A stretch of DNA of 49,613 nucleotides from Sulfurimonas sp. (GCA_021648465.1 JAKISR010000009.1:1-49613), one strand, 5' to 3'; numbered from the stretch's first letter, positions 32,045 through 42,405 are shown. The notes: generated by a model not told the origin, from the sequence alone. Made by a program: numbers and translations.

Positions 32045-35000
32045 TTATAAAATCTTAGGCTTATTGTTTCTCAAATAAAATAACACCGATTTTATTATGT
32101 CATCATCATCTTTTGAGTCCGATTTGATAGTCTCTTTTTTCGAAGAGTGTGAAGAATCATTTTGATATGTTATAGTTATATTTTGCCCATAATTAGCTAC
32201 ATTTTTTATCTTTTTATCTAAAGAGAGCAGTTTTATAACCATCAATTCAAAGAAGTTATTTGTTGGCTCATCTAAATCTCCAAATCTGTCTATAACTTCT
32301 TCTTGAATCTCATATATTTCAACTACCTCTTCACATGCTGAGAGTCGTCTATATAGATCTAATCTTAACCTATCTTCACTTATAACTTCATCTGATAAAT
32401 ACGCGCTAATAGTTAGTTTTATATCTACTTTAGCTCTTTTTATCTCCTTAGTATTGCTTAGCTCTTTAATAGCATCTTCTAGCATTCTAAGATACAATGA
32501 ATAACCGATATTTTTTATATGACCGCTTTGTGCATCACCAACAAGATTTCCACCACCACGAATCTCTAAATCATGATATGCTAAAACTGAGCCACTCCCT
32601 AAAAACGAGTTTGATTCAAGAACTAACAATCTTTTTTTAGCCTCATCTGTTAAAGTCTCTTTTGACTTAACTATAAAATAAGCAAAACCCTCGTGATGCC
32701 CACGCCCTACCCGACCGCGAAGTTGGTGTAAGTCTGCTATGCCAAATCTATCAGCACCATCTATTATAATAGTATTTACATTAGGCATATGGATACCACT
32801 CTCTATAATGCTTGTTGCAATCATCATGTCATACTCACCAGCTTCAAATTTTAAAAGCTCTTTTTCTGTTTGGAGTGCTGAAATTTTAGAATGGAGCATA
32901 ACTACTCTTAACTCTGGTAATATAGCTTTTATTTCACCTAGTTTTATTGGCATATGGTCTATTGAGTTGTGCACATAAAAAACTTGTCCACCACGGCGAA
33001 GCTCTCTCAAAATCACCTCTTTTACAAGTTTTTCATTATACTCTTTTACAAAAGTTCTAACCCCTTGTCTCTCCCTAGGAGGAATTAGAAGCTGACTCAT
33101 AGTCTTAATAGAACTCATCGCTTGATTTAATGACCTAGGGATTGGTGTAGCACTCATTGAGAGCAAGTGAACATTATGATAAAGTTCTTTTATCTTCTCT
33201 TTTTGTTTTACACCAAACTTATGTTCTTCATCTATTATAACTACACCCAACTTTTTAAACTCTAATCCAAAAAGAGCATGAGTTCCAACTATACAATCTA
33301 GTGTACCATCTGCTAATGCTTTTTTTACATTATTTTTATCTTTTACACTTACAAATCTATCTAGTTTTGCGTATCGTAAACCTAAATTTTTAAATCTTTC
33401 ATCAAGCGAACGATAATGTTGAGCTGAAAGAAGTGTTGTTGGAACTATAAAAGCTGATTGGTAACCAGATTTTAAAGCTGCAAAAATTGTATTCATTGCA
33501 ACTTCAGTTTTACCAAAGCCAACATCACCACTGAGTAGTCTATCCATAATGTTTGCAGAACTCATCTGAGATATGATTTCATCTACTGCTAAAGTTTGAT
33601 CGGTGGTATAATCAAATCCTGCTAATTTTTGAAACTCTTGCAACTCTTTTTTTGCAAGAGTTATTCTTGGTGCTTTTATTAGAGCTCTCGTGGCAGCCGT
33701 ATTTACAATCTGTCCAGCTATCTCTAAAAGACGTTTTTTAACTTTTTCTTTTAACTTACCAAAACTTCCCTTTCCAAGTCTATCAAGAACTGGTGTTGAG
33801 CCACCACTTGCTATGTAGCGATCAATATAGTCTAAGTTTTCTACTGGAAGCAAAACTTTATCATCACCAATATATTTAATAACTATAAAATCTTTTACAC
33901 CACCTAAAATCTCTGTTTGCTCGATTGATTCAAATATGCCAACACCATAATCTTCATGGACTACATAATCGCCTTTTTTTAAATCATCTAAGAGAATTGC
34001 ACTTTTGCGTCTTCGTCTTTGTTTATCTGGCTTATTTAGGGATATAACCATCTGAGTTGGAGTTAATATATTTAAAATATATGGTGCATAAACTTCAGTT
34101 ATATTTTTAAGTTCAAATAAACCAACTTGTTTCATTACAGCTTCATTAGATGCTATTATTGTTATTTTTTTGTTTTTGTGTACTTTTAATAGTGAAGCTA
34201 CATCTGCTACAGCCAACTCTTTACAATCATCACTTTGGGGAAGTATCTCTAAATCAAATTTGTCTCTAGTAATTGTTGGATTACTTAATGCATATGCATC
34301 AACTAAAACACTATCAAGTTCACGAATAAATTTTACGTTTTTATTTTGTAAAAAATCAGTTGCATTATCTCCCAAATACCAAAAACCCAATGATGCTACA
34401 TCTTTTACTAAAGAATCAAACTCACTTAACTCGATTTTTTTCATTAACGCATCATACGAATTTTCATCTAAAGAATAAAATGCACTTGTAATCTCATAAC
34501 TATCAAGCTCTTTTGAAGCTGTTCTTTGAGACTCTAGCTCAAAATGTTTAATCTGCTCAATCTCATCATCAAACAATGAAACTCTAATTGGCATCTTTGC
34601 AGATGGTACATAGATATCTATAATATCTCCACGATGAGATATCTCCCCCTCAACTTGCACCATATCAACAAAACTATAACCCCAAAAAAGCATCTGTTGC
34701 TTAAACTCTTTAAGGTTTATAGTCCCCCCAAACTCTATTGTAGTTGAACCTAATATATCTTCATTTGGAAGATTAAAAAGTAATGTTTTTAGAGGAGAGA
34801 TTACGAGTGGTTTTTGTTTTGCTTTGTAGTAAGTCCTAAGTTTTGTAAAAAGACTATGGACCTCTTCTTTATATACACGCAAATCATCGCCAAAACTTGG
34901 ACGAAAATCTGGAAAAACAATCACATCTTTTTTAAAAAATTTAGCTACACTTTCTAACTTCTTGGATTCAATAAAGTCTTCACAAATCAAAATTTCTAAA

Positions 35001-35050
35001 TCTTTGCTCGTATCACTATCTAAATACTGAAATAAAATATTTTGAGACAT
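32045..35050 (-). CDS. mfd: Transcription-repair coupling factor Mfd
   Basis: Mfd displaces stalled RNA polymerase and recruits UvrA. Order of domains: UvrB-homology region (about 1-300, with SHRGDIIDIYVPS), RNA polymerase interaction domain (LKKGDYVVHEDYGVGIFE, about 355-375), and RecG-like translocase with Walker A GDVGFGKTE (about 505). DEEHKFGV, SATPIPRSL and QLRGRVGRG follow, then the C-terminal TRCF domain. At 1001 aa it is compact compared with the E. coli protein (1148 aa), as in other Campylobacterota. It follows the bactofilin gene directly. Confidence 0.96.
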   Translation of the reverse strand: MSQNILFQYLDSDTSKDLEILICEDFIESKKLESVAKFFKKDVIVFPDFRPSFGDDLRVYKEEVHSLFTKLRTYYKAKQKPLVISPLKTLLFNLPNEDILGSTTIEFGGTINLKEFKQQMLFWGYSFVDMVQVEGEISHRGDIIDIYVPSAKMPIRVSLFDDEIEQIKHFELESQRTASKELDSYEITSAFYSLDENSYDALMKKIELSEFDSLVKDVASLGFWYLGDNATDFLQNKNVKFIRELDSVLVDAYALSNPTITRDKFDLEILPQSDDCKELAVADVASLLKVHKNKKITIIASNEAVMKQVGLFELKNITEVYAPYILNILTPTQMVISLNKPDKQRRRRKSAILLDDLKKGDYVVHEDYGVGIFESIEQTEILGGVKDFIVIKYIGDDKVLLPVENLDYIDRYIASGGSTPVLDRLGKGSFGKLKEKVKKRLLEIAGQIVNTAATRALIKAPRITLAKKELQEFQKLAGFDYTTDQTLAVDEIISQMSSANIMDRLLSGDVGFGKTEVAMNTIFAALKSGYQSAFIVPTTLLSAQHYRSLDERFKNLGLRYAKLDRFVSVKDKNNVKKALADGTLDCIVGTHALFGLEFKKLGVVIIDEEHKFGVKQKEKIKELYHNVHLLSMSATPIPRSLNQAMSSIKTMSQLLIPPRERQGVRTFVKEYNEKLVKEVILRELRRGGQVFYVHNSIDHMPIKLGEIKAILPELRVVMLHSKISALQTEKELLKFEAGEYDMMIATSIIESGIHMPNVNTIIIDGADRFGIADLHQLRGRVGRGHHEGFAYFIVKSKETLTDEAKKRLLVLESNSFLGSGSVLAYHDLEIRGGGNLVGDAQSGHIKNIGYSLYLRMLEDAIKELSNTKEIKRAKVDIKLTISAYLSDEVISEDRLRLDLYRRLSACEEVVEIYEIQEEVIDRFGDLDEPTNNFFELMVIKLLSLDKKIKNVANYGQNITITYQNDSSHSSKKETIKSDSKDDDDIIKSVLFYLRNNKPKIL

Positions 35051-35476
35051 TTATGCCTTTTTATCTTGTAAAGTATTATCTTTTGGAGAAGATATTGGCT
35101 TAGGAGATGGTGATGCACCTTTTACGATTGAGTTGCCCTCAAATATACCTTTTGCTTCAATAATAAGCTCGGAAGCTTCTATTGTACCTTTAACACGACC
35201 ATTAGCTTTTATCTCAACACGCTCTGCATGAAGTGAACCCTCTATGAAACCTTGTACAACTAGCCTCTTAGTATGGACATCACCATTTATATGTCCATTT
35301 TTGCCAATGTTAACCTCTTTTTGAGATTTGATTATTCCCTCAAATTCACCATCTACATATAGATTACAAGATAGATTCATTTCTCCTTTGAGGAGAGAAC
35401 CAGCTGTGATGATGGTAGTGTTTGAGTCGGGTTTGGTATCTTGATGTGAGTTGTTGCTGTTATTAAAGATTGCCAT
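35051..35476 (-). CDS. Bactofilin (CcmA-like cytoskeletal protein)
   Basis: Bactofilins polymerise into filaments that guide local peptidoglycan modification and cell shape. The 141-aa protein has the beta-helix core TIITAGSLLKGEMNLSCNL, then repeats YVDGEFEGIIKS, GHINGDVHTKRLVVQGFIEGSLHAERVEI and GRVKGTIEASELIIEAKGIFEG, with flexible tails. The start at 35476 has AAAGGA upstream, so its first 33 codons overlap the M23 peptidase gene by 100 bp. In Helicobacter pylori, CcmA works with the M23 peptidases Csd1/Csd2 encoded next to it, which supports the same role here. Confidence 0.9.
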   Translation of the reverse strand: MAIFNNSNNSHQDTKPDSNTTIITAGSLLKGEMNLSCNLYVDGEFEGIIKSQKEVNIGKNGHINGDVHTKRLVVQGFIEGSLHAERVEIKANGRVKGTIEASELIIEAKGIFEGNSIVKGASPSPKPISSPKDNTLQDKKA

Positions 35477-36333
35477 GGTATTTTCTTTTCCTTTTCAAAT
35501 ATATCTTTATAGTTTTTCACATTCCATTTTACAAAATAAAATGGATTTACAGTTTTATGTAAGAATCTAAGTTCATAATGCAGATGTGGTCCACTACTAA
35601 CTCCTGAATTTCCAGTATAGGCTATTAATGTCCCTTTTTTCACAAACTTACCGTATTTTACTACTACTTTGTTTAAATGACCGTAATATGATTTAAATCC
35701 ATAATTATGTTCTAAAATTACTAATCTTCCAAAGCCACTTTTTTTATGATATCCAGCGTACTCAACTATCCCATCTGCTGAAGCATATACTGGAGTTTTC
35801 ATAGATGCTCTTAAATCAAGCCCACGATGAAATTCTTTTGTATTTAAAATTGGATGAATTCTATAACCAAACTTACTAGTAACACCTTTATATTCAACTG
35901 GTGACCCACTTGGAATAAACTGTAAAAGTGCTGCCATATGTTGTGAATTTAATTTTGTTTGAGTAACCCTCTCTTGTAGAGTCGTGTCGCTCTCTGGATT
36001 TAAACCTATTAGTGTTTCTATCTCTGATAATGAATCTGATACTTCATTTAACTCTTTTTTCTTTAAAAAAAGTGCAATTTGAGTCTCTTTCATACTTGTG
36101 TTTAGATTTGAATTTTTAAGCTTTATGCTCTCATAAGCTTTTTGTATATTTAAACGCTTTTCTTCCATTTTATCAGCTGCATAATTTAAATACAAAATTG
36201 TAGCTACCGCAAAAAGAGCGATAAAAGCGATAAAAGCAAGTATATACCATATACTTTTTTTTACAATTTGGTGTAAGTTAAATTGTTTTACACCATTATC
36301 ATCATTAATAGTAATTGTAAAATGATTATTCAT
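35377..36333 (-). CDS. M23 family metallopeptidase (Csd1/Csd2-like)
   Basis: The 318-aa protein has one membrane helix (about residues 28-50), a coiled-coil-like stretch (60-125) and a LytM domain: HRGLDLRASMKTPVYASADGIVEYAG with the zinc ligands His and Asp, HNYGFKSYYGHLNK, and GPHLHYELRF with HxH. All zinc and catalytic residues seem present, so it should be an active peptidoglycan endopeptidase in the periplasm. The C-terminal tail is low in structure and is encoded in the 100 bp shared with the bactofilin gene. It overlaps folC by 8 bp. Confidence 0.9.
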   Translation of the reverse strand: MNNHFTITINDDNGVKQFNLHQIVKKSIWYILAFIAFIALFAVATILYLNYAADKMEEKRLNIQKAYESIKLKNSNLNTSMKETQIALFLKKKELNEVSDSLSEIETLIGLNPESDTTLQERVTQTKLNSQHMAALLQFIPSGSPVEYKGVTSKFGYRIHPILNTKEFHRGLDLRASMKTPVYASADGIVEYAGYHKKSGFGRLVILEHNYGFKSYYGHLNKVVVKYGKFVKKGTLIAYTGNSGVSSGPHLHYELRFLHKTVNPFYFVKWNVKNYKDIFEKEKKIPWQSLITATTHIKIPNPTQTLPSSQLVLSSKEK

Positions 36334-37468
36334 TATGCTCTTTCAAAAACTGTTCAACTACACTAAATGAACCAAAAACCAAATATTGCTTATCTGATTT
36401 CACCTCTTTAAATTTTGTATATTCTATCTTTAAGTCATTTAAAACCTTTTGAAGTTTATTGATTGATTCAACTCTTTGCCCATTAATATCTATAATTTCT
36501 ACGCTTTGTATTATTGATTTTAAAATAGTTAAAATTTGTTTGTAATCTTTATCTTTGTAACTATTATAAATTAAAATGTATTTATTTGGCATGAGTTGAT
36601 TAACAATAGAGGTGGCTGCCAATGGATTATGACCCACATCTACTAAAATATTTTCACCAATACAACTTAATCTTCCAAACAATCTTGAATTATTAAAATC
36701 ACTACACTTATACTCTATATTTAAAAATTTTAATCCACAAATTGCTAAAGCTAAATTATTTTTTAAGTATTTCGCTAAATTTAATTTTTTTGATATTTTT
36801 TCTAAATTTTCTAAATCATTAAAATTTAAAATCTCTTCTATTTTTTTGATATTTAATTTTTTTGAAATTTTATTTGCAGTATCATAAACTTGCGAGTATT
36901 TTTGAGAAGCTAAAATAGCATTATTTTGAATTGCATTTAATTTTGTAGTAGCTATCTCTTTAATAGTATCTCCTAAAAAAGCTTGATGATCTAAATCTAT
37001 CGGAGTCACAAGAGTTAATACCTTATCAAATACAGCTGTAGCATCAAACTCTCCGCCAAGTCCAGCTTCTAAAACAACATAATCGCATGAGCTAAATACC
37101 CACATCGCTAAAAGGGTCGTATATTCAAAATAACTCAAAGCATCTAAATCAACATCATCAATAATTTTTTTAAGTTTGTTATGTGCTCTTTGTAAAATCT
37201 CATCACTTACATCTGAGCTATTTAACCAAATTCTTTCATTAAATTTCATAATATGTGGTGAAGTGTAGTGTCCTACTTTATAATTATTGTTAAATAATGC
37301 GGTAGCCAAAAATCGACCTGTAGTGCCTTTGCCATTTGTTCCAATGATATGAATAATTTTTGGTATTTTAAAATGATGCCTTATTTTCTTAAATATTTTA
37401 GGAAATCTTTCATAATCTATTGTCTCGTAAAACAAAGGCTTGTTTTGTAAAAATTTATCTAAAATCAA
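36326..37468 (-). CDS. folC: Folylpolyglutamate synthase/dihydrofolate synthase FolC
   Basis: FolC is a Mur-ligase-fold enzyme that adds glutamate to dihydropteroate and folates. The ATP loop GTNGKGTTGRFLA (about residues 43-55) is followed by HYTSPHIMKFNERIWL, the folate and cation region (LEAGLGGEFDATAVF), and the second domain beginning LVDVGHNPLAA. 380 aa is a little short of the usual 400-430. It starts one base after the diguanylate cyclase stop. Confidence 0.92.
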   Translation of the reverse strand: MILDKFLQNKPLFYETIDYERFPKIFKKIRHHFKIPKIIHIIGTNGKGTTGRFLATALFNNNYKVGHYTSPHIMKFNERIWLNSSDVSDEILQRAHNKLKKIIDDVDLDALSYFEYTTLLAMWVFSSCDYVVLEAGLGGEFDATAVFDKVLTLVTPIDLDHQAFLGDTIKEIATTKLNAIQNNAILASQKYSQVYDTANKISKKLNIKKIEEILNFNDLENLEKISKKLNLAKYLKNNLALAICGLKFLNIEYKCSDFNNSRLFGRLSCIGENILVDVGHNPLAATSIVNQLMPNKYILIYNSYKDKDYKQILTILKSIIQSVEIIDINGQRVESINKLQKVLNDLKIEYTKFKEVKSDKQYLVFGSFSVVEQFLKEHNE

Positions 37469-39019
37469 TTATTTATACGCTACTTGATTTCGCCCATTTT
37501 GTTTTGCTTTATATAGATTATCATCAGCTGATTTTACTACATTTGCTAAAGATGAATTTTGTTTGCGCTCACCAACTCCAGCACTCAAAGTTATACTTAT
37601 TCGTTTACCTTTATACATAAACTTTGCTTTTTGAACTAATTTTCGAATCTTTTGTGCAAATACTACTCCGCCATTAGCATCAGTTTCACTTAAAATTGCC
37701 ATGAATTCTTCACCGCCAAAGCGACCAACTATATCTACACTTCTTGCTTCTCGTTTTAAAGTTTTCCCAAAAGCAAAGAGAACTGCATCGCCAGCATCAT
37801 GCCCATAATTATCATTTACTAATTTAAAGTGGTCTAAATCAAGCATTACAATAGTATAGTTATGCTTATATCTGTCATATTCAGCTTCTTTTATTTTAAT
37901 AAATTCGTCTAAGGCTCTTCTGTTGTATAGTTTTGTTAAAAAATCCTCTTTTGATGCTTCTTTTGCTGCTTCTAATTCAGTTTCTAGCTTAACAATCTTA
38001 TTGCTTAATGCATTAACTTCATTGCTATGCTCTTTTAAATCGCTACTTAGTGATTTTGTATTTTCTTCCAAAACTGTGGCTATTGTATAAAGTTTTTTAT
38101 GTGCTATTTTAAAGTTTGTTACTGTACTTTGACTCTCCTCACTATATGATTCTAACTCTTTTTTAATTTTTTGAATCTCTAGCGTTGAACTGTCTGAACT
38201 CTCAATCATCTCAATAAGTCTAAGTGATAATTTATCTAAAACACCATCTAAAGATTCAACCATATCTTTTACACTATTTTTATCAAGAGTTATTCTTAAT
38301 TTTATAACTTCTTTTATGTCAGCTTCTATATTAGAGCTTGAGAGTAGAGCTGGATTATTTTTTATTTTTTGTGAGATATCTGCAATTTTTTCATTTACAC
38401 TTGATGCGATTGAAGGGACAAAAGATGAAATCAAAAGCGATGCTACTGTATTAAACGCTTTTTTATCATCAATTGTCACAGAAGAAGAAAAAGAGGTAAA
38501 ACCTAGATTTTGAATAGCTTTTTTTAAATCTTTTTTATTATCTAAGCCAATAGGTTGTAAAAAAGAATCATCATAAGTTGTTATAAAGTTTACCCAATGT
38601 TGTCTAAACTGCTCAATAATTGCTGTACTTGGATTGTCACTTAACATCTTAGAACTAAGTTGTGCTAAGTCAGCTGCTTCTTTGTTGTGAAGAACCTCAA
38701 TTACCTGCAATATGCGTTTTGTGAAAAGAATTTGTGCTTCAAGATTAGCTGAACAAATAGATTGATTTGTTCGATTCAACCGAGATACTAAGAAGCGAGT
38801 AAGTTCAGTCATACTTTTAATACGATACTGCTTTAATTCTTTTTTAAACTCTGGATTAAGAGAAGTTGTAAGTTTTTCAATATGCAAACAATCTTCAACA
38901 TTCATTTTAGCAATTTTAGCTTCTTTGCAAAATGCTTCGGCATAATAATCAGGTGTTAAAAGTTTCCCTTCTAACTCCAGTCTTTTTATGGCTTTTTTTA
39001 TTATTGTTTGAATTGTCAT
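37469..39019 (-). CDS. Diguanylate cyclase (GGDEF) with coiled-coil N-terminus
   Basis: This enzyme makes cyclic di-GMP. The C-terminal GGDEF domain has an intact active site GGEEF (435-439), and an RxxD inhibitory I-site (RSVD, 426-429) five residues before it, so product feedback is likely. The N-terminal 350 residues are predicted helical, without membrane helices or a named sensor domain, and end in a coiled coil (SSDLKEHSNEVNALSNKIVKLETELE). The input signal is unknown. It sits between lptE and folC in an otherwise housekeeping operon. Confidence 0.9.
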   Translation of the reverse strand: MTIQTIIKKAIKRLELEGKLLTPDYYAEAFCKEAKIAKMNVEDCLHIEKLTTSLNPEFKKELKQYRIKSMTELTRFLVSRLNRTNQSICSANLEAQILFTKRILQVIEVLHNKEAADLAQLSSKMLSDNPSTAIIEQFRQHWVNFITTYDDSFLQPIGLDNKKDLKKAIQNLGFTSFSSSVTIDDKKAFNTVASLLISSFVPSIASSVNEKIADISQKIKNNPALLSSSNIEADIKEVIKLRITLDKNSVKDMVESLDGVLDKLSLRLIEMIESSDSSTLEIQKIKKELESYSEESQSTVTNFKIAHKKLYTIATVLEENTKSLSSDLKEHSNEVNALSNKIVKLETELEAAKEASKEDFLTKLYNRRALDEFIKIKEAEYDRYKHNYTIVMLDLDHFKLVNDNYGHDAGDAVLFAFGKTLKREARSVDIVGRFGGEEFMAILSETDANGGVVFAQKIRKLVQKAKFMYKGKRISITLSAGVGERKQNSSLANVVKSADDNLYKAKQNGRNQVAYK

Positions 39020-39021
39020 AA

Positions 39022-39549
39022 CTACTCCTTATTAATTCTTGCACCCTCAGCTGATGTTTTTGAGATAAATTCATTAATTGCTTTTGATGCACTAAATTTT
39101 ATTGCATCAAATCTCTCTTTGTCTGTTATTACTGCATTTGGAACTACGCTAAAATCATAAGTACCGTGTGTTATATAATTCTTACTTATACCATTATTGT
39201 AGCTTATTATTTTTAATCTAACACTCATTCTGTATGTTACTATAAAACCATTTGAATCATATTGAATTGGTAAATAAGTTGGATTCGAAATACTAAGTGC
39301 CAAGTGTGTATCTGATTCATTTTTGCCTACTAATGATGCTTGAAGAGATTCAACTATAGCACTATCTACTGCATCTTTTATCAAAACAGAGTTTTCTGGG
39401 TCTTTTGCTGAAATAGTCACACTTGTGCTTATCTTTTGACCTAATATATCACGAGAAAATTTTGAGCTAGGGCTATAACCACATGCAGATATTAGTTGAG
39501 CTATTAACAATAATACTAATAATTTTATTGCTCGTGAATATATATTCAA
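39022..39549 (-). CDS. lptE: LPS assembly lipoprotein LptE
   Basis: LptE plugs the LptD outer-membrane LPS translocon. The 175-aa precursor has a lipobox ISAC (Cys23) followed by GYSPSS, the typical start of LptE, and a compact alpha/beta domain (VSVTISAKDPENSVLIKDAV-like pattern). Position directly after leuS is the same as in E. coli and supports the call. Sequence alone would give only a lipoprotein of this fold. Confidence 0.8.
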   Translation of the reverse strand: MNIYSRAIKLLVLLLIAQLISACGYSPSSKFSRDILGQKISTSVTISAKDPENSVLIKDAVDSAIVESLQASLVGKNESDTHLALSISNPTYLPIQYDSNGFIVTYRMSVRLKIISYNNGISKNYITHGTYDFSVVPNAVITDKERFDAIKFSASKAINEFISKTSAEGARINKE

Positions 39550-39551
39550 AA

Positions 39552-42002
39552 TTATCCTTTTACAACTATGTTTACTAATTTATTTGGAACAACTATCTCT
39601 TTTATTATTGTTTTTTCTTCTATCCATTTAGCTCCAGCAACTTTAGCTAAATTTATTATATTTTCTTTACTCTCATCAATTGCAACTTCTATCTCTGTTC
39701 TTCTTTTTCCATTTATAGACACCCCAAGAGTGATGCTATCTTCTATAAAAACTTCATCTAAAACTTTTTGAGGATTTAAGTTATTTAATGAAAAATATTT
39801 TTCACTTATCTCATGTGCAACATGGGGAATAATTGGTTCCATAATAGAGCTAAGAATCCAATAACCCTCACTCCATATATCTGAGTTATTTTGAGTATTA
39901 AGAGCATTCATCGCTTCCATGACACCAGCTATAAGTGTATTAAATGTGAATTTTTCATTATACACATCATTTGCACGAACAAGTGCTTCATAGACTTTTT
40001 TTCTTGCATATTTTTCATTTTTAGATAATTTAGAATGCTCAATTATTGGTATTGTTTCACATGTTACTACATTAGAACTTCTATCAAAAAATCTTTTTAT
40101 AAACTTATAAGCACCCTCTACTGCGTTGTCGTTCCACTCTAACTCTTGAGTTGGTGGTGCAGCAAAAAGTATAAATAATCGCGCTGTATCTGCACCATAT
40201 TTTTCAATAATAGCATCAGGATCAACTGTATTACCTTTACTTTTTGACATCTTAGCCCCATCTTTTAGCACCATCCCTTGAGTTAAAAGATTATCAAAAG
40301 GCTCATTAAAATCAATATAGCCTAAATCACGAAAAACTTTTGTAAAAAATCTTGCATATAGCAGATGTAGTATAGCGTGTTCAATTCCACCAATATACTG
40401 ATCAACACCCATCCAGTATTTTACCTGTTCTTTAGAAAAAGCTTCTTTTTCCAAGTTTTTTGGAGATGCACAAAAACGCAAAAAATACCAAGAAGACTCT
40501 ACAAAAGTATCCATAGTATCTGTCTCGCGAACAGCATCTTTACCACATTTACTACATTTGCAATGTTTCCATGTTGGATGTTTATCTAGTGGATTACCCT
40601 CACCTGTTATCTCAACATCTGATGGAAGAGCGATAGGAAGATTTTCTTTTTTCTCCATCACTAAGCCACAATCATCACAATGAATAAATGGTATAGGAGC
40701 CCCCCAATATCTTTGTCGGCTTACTCCCCAATCTTTTAATTTATAGTTAGTAGTTTTTTTACCTATTTTGTTTTCTTTAAAGTATTTAATGATATTGTAC
40801 TGAGATTTTTTTGAATTAAGTCCATCAAACTCTCTAGAGTTAAAAAGCTCTCCAACTTCTGTAAACGCCTTTTTTTCATCCACTTCACCATCAAAAGGCT
40901 TAATTACTGCATTGATAGGAAGATTATACTTTTGTGCAAAATCAAAATCCCTCTCATCATGAGCAGGGACTGCCATAACAGCCCCACTTCCATAATCCAT
41001 CAATACAAAGTTTGCACACCATACTGGAATTTTTTTACCAGTTAGCGGATGGATAACATCCAGCCCAAGCGGTAATCCACTTTTTTCTTTTTGTCTGTCT
41101 ATTGAAGATGTGTTTTTCATATCTTGTATTTGTGCTATCGCTTCATCACTTAAAAGCTTATTATCTATCATATAAGTGATGATGGCGTGTTCAGGCGCTA
41201 AAGCAGTATAAGAAACACCATAGATGGTATCAGGGCGAGTTGTAAAAACATCAAAACCTTTGAACTCATTATGCATTTTTGACAATGAGTTTTCATCAAA
41301 GAAAAGGTCAAAAGCAAGTCCATTTGACTTACCTATCCAATTTTCTTGCATAGTCAACACTTGCTTAGGCCAACCGCTCTCAAGCTTTTTCAAATCGTCT
41401 AAAAGCTCATCAGCATACTGAGTAATCTTAAAATAGTACTGATTCATATCTTTTTTAACTATCGGGGTGTCACATCTCCAACAACATCCATCAACCACCT
41501 GCTCATTTGCTAAAACAGTTAAATCGTGAGGGCACCAATTTAAAAGTCCTTTTTCACGGTAAAGAAGACCTTTTTCAAACATATCTATGATGAAGCCCTG
41601 CTCAAACTTAGTATAAAGCTCATCACTTGTTGCAAAGGAACGCTCTTTTGAGAAAGAAAAACCAAGAGATTTAAACTCACCTTTCATATAGTCTATATTG
41701 TCATGTGTCCATGTTTTAGGATTTGCATTGTTTTTAATAGCTGCATTTTCCGCAGGCATTCCAAAACTATCAAAGCCGATAGGATGAAGTACATTTTTTC
41801 CTTGTTGACGATGAAAGCGAGCAAAAGCATCACTTATTGAGTAGTTTCTTACATGTCCCATATGTAATCTTCCGCTAGGAAACGGAAACATACTTAAAAT
41901 ATATTTTTTATCTTTTGTAAAATCTTCACTAGGCTCAAAACTCTTGTTTTTTTCCCATTGTTTTTGCCATTTTTTTTCTAAATCTTGTGCGTTATATTCC
42001 AC
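39552..42002 (-). CDS. leuS: Leucyl-tRNA synthetase
   Basis: This class I synthetase charges tRNA-Leu and edits mischarged tRNA. HMGH is in FPSGRLHMGHVRN (about residue 45), the CP1 editing domain contains TTRPDTIYGVSY, the zinc-type knuckles CCWRCD and CDDCG ... CSKCG are present, and KMSKSKGN is near residue 580. 816 aa is normal. It is followed by lptE after 2 bases. Confidence 0.96.
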   Translation of the reverse strand: MEYNAQDLEKKWQKQWEKNKSFEPSEDFTKDKKYILSMFPFPSGRLHMGHVRNYSISDAFARFHRQQGKNVLHPIGFDSFGMPAENAAIKNNANPKTWTHDNIDYMKGEFKSLGFSFSKERSFATSDELYTKFEQGFIIDMFEKGLLYREKGLLNWCPHDLTVLANEQVVDGCCWRCDTPIVKKDMNQYYFKITQYADELLDDLKKLESGWPKQVLTMQENWIGKSNGLAFDLFFDENSLSKMHNEFKGFDVFTTRPDTIYGVSYTALAPEHAIITYMIDNKLLSDEAIAQIQDMKNTSSIDRQKEKSGLPLGLDVIHPLTGKKIPVWCANFVLMDYGSGAVMAVPAHDERDFDFAQKYNLPINAVIKPFDGEVDEKKAFTEVGELFNSREFDGLNSKKSQYNIIKYFKENKIGKKTTNYKLKDWGVSRQRYWGAPIPFIHCDDCGLVMEKKENLPIALPSDVEITGEGNPLDKHPTWKHCKCSKCGKDAVRETDTMDTFVESSWYFLRFCASPKNLEKEAFSKEQVKYWMGVDQYIGGIEHAILHLLYARFFTKVFRDLGYIDFNEPFDNLLTQGMVLKDGAKMSKSKGNTVDPDAIIEKYGADTARLFILFAAPPTQELEWNDNAVEGAYKFIKRFFDRSSNVVTCETIPIIEHSKLSKNEKYARKKVYEALVRANDVYNEKFTFNTLIAGVMEAMNALNTQNNSDIWSEGYWILSSIMEPIIPHVAHEISEKYFSLNNLNPQKVLDEVFIEDSITLGVSINGKRRTEIEVAIDESKENIINLAKVAGAKWIEEKTIIKEIVVPNKLVNIVVKG

Positions 42003-42060
42003 TTTAATAAATATCCTATAAAAAAATTATAACTCCAAAAGGAGTTTAGCTTTAGTGATG

Positions 42061-42405
42061 TTAATACTCTTCATTTGTTTTTGAGCTTTCTATATATATA
42101 ATACCCATTGAAAATATATTTGCAATTAAAGCACCAATGGTAAGTGCAATTGCCCATTCTAAATTCCCAACTAATACTAAATATACAAAAGCTGGAATAA
42201 GATGTAAATCTGCTACTAGCGAAGATGCTAAAAGCTCAGCAGACAAAAGGTTTCTTACGCCAATTTTTAAAAATGTCGATACAAGATTTAAGCTTGCTGC
42301 CATAAATAATGCAATCGCACTATGTTCATATAAAAAACCTGCAATTGATGTCAAACTCATTAAAGAGAAAAACACATAAATTACTTTACCCCAATCCATA
42401 AACAA
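42061..42405 (-). CDS. Small integral membrane protein (possibly DUF6394)
   Basis: The 114-aa protein has four hydrophobic helices between residues 5 and 106 and a short polar C-terminus. The sequence pattern (FSLMSLTSIAGFLYEHSAIALFMAASLNLVSTFLKIGVRNLL) looks like the DUF6394 group found in Campylobacterota, but the family name is from memory. It stands between secF and leuS with about 60-125 bp on each side. Function unknown. Confidence 0.65.
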   Translation of the reverse strand: MFMDWGKVIYVFFSLMSLTSIAGFLYEHSAIALFMAASLNLVSTFLKIGVRNLLSAELLASSLVADLHLIPAFVYLVLVGNLEWAIALTIGALIANIFSMGIIYIESSKTNEEY

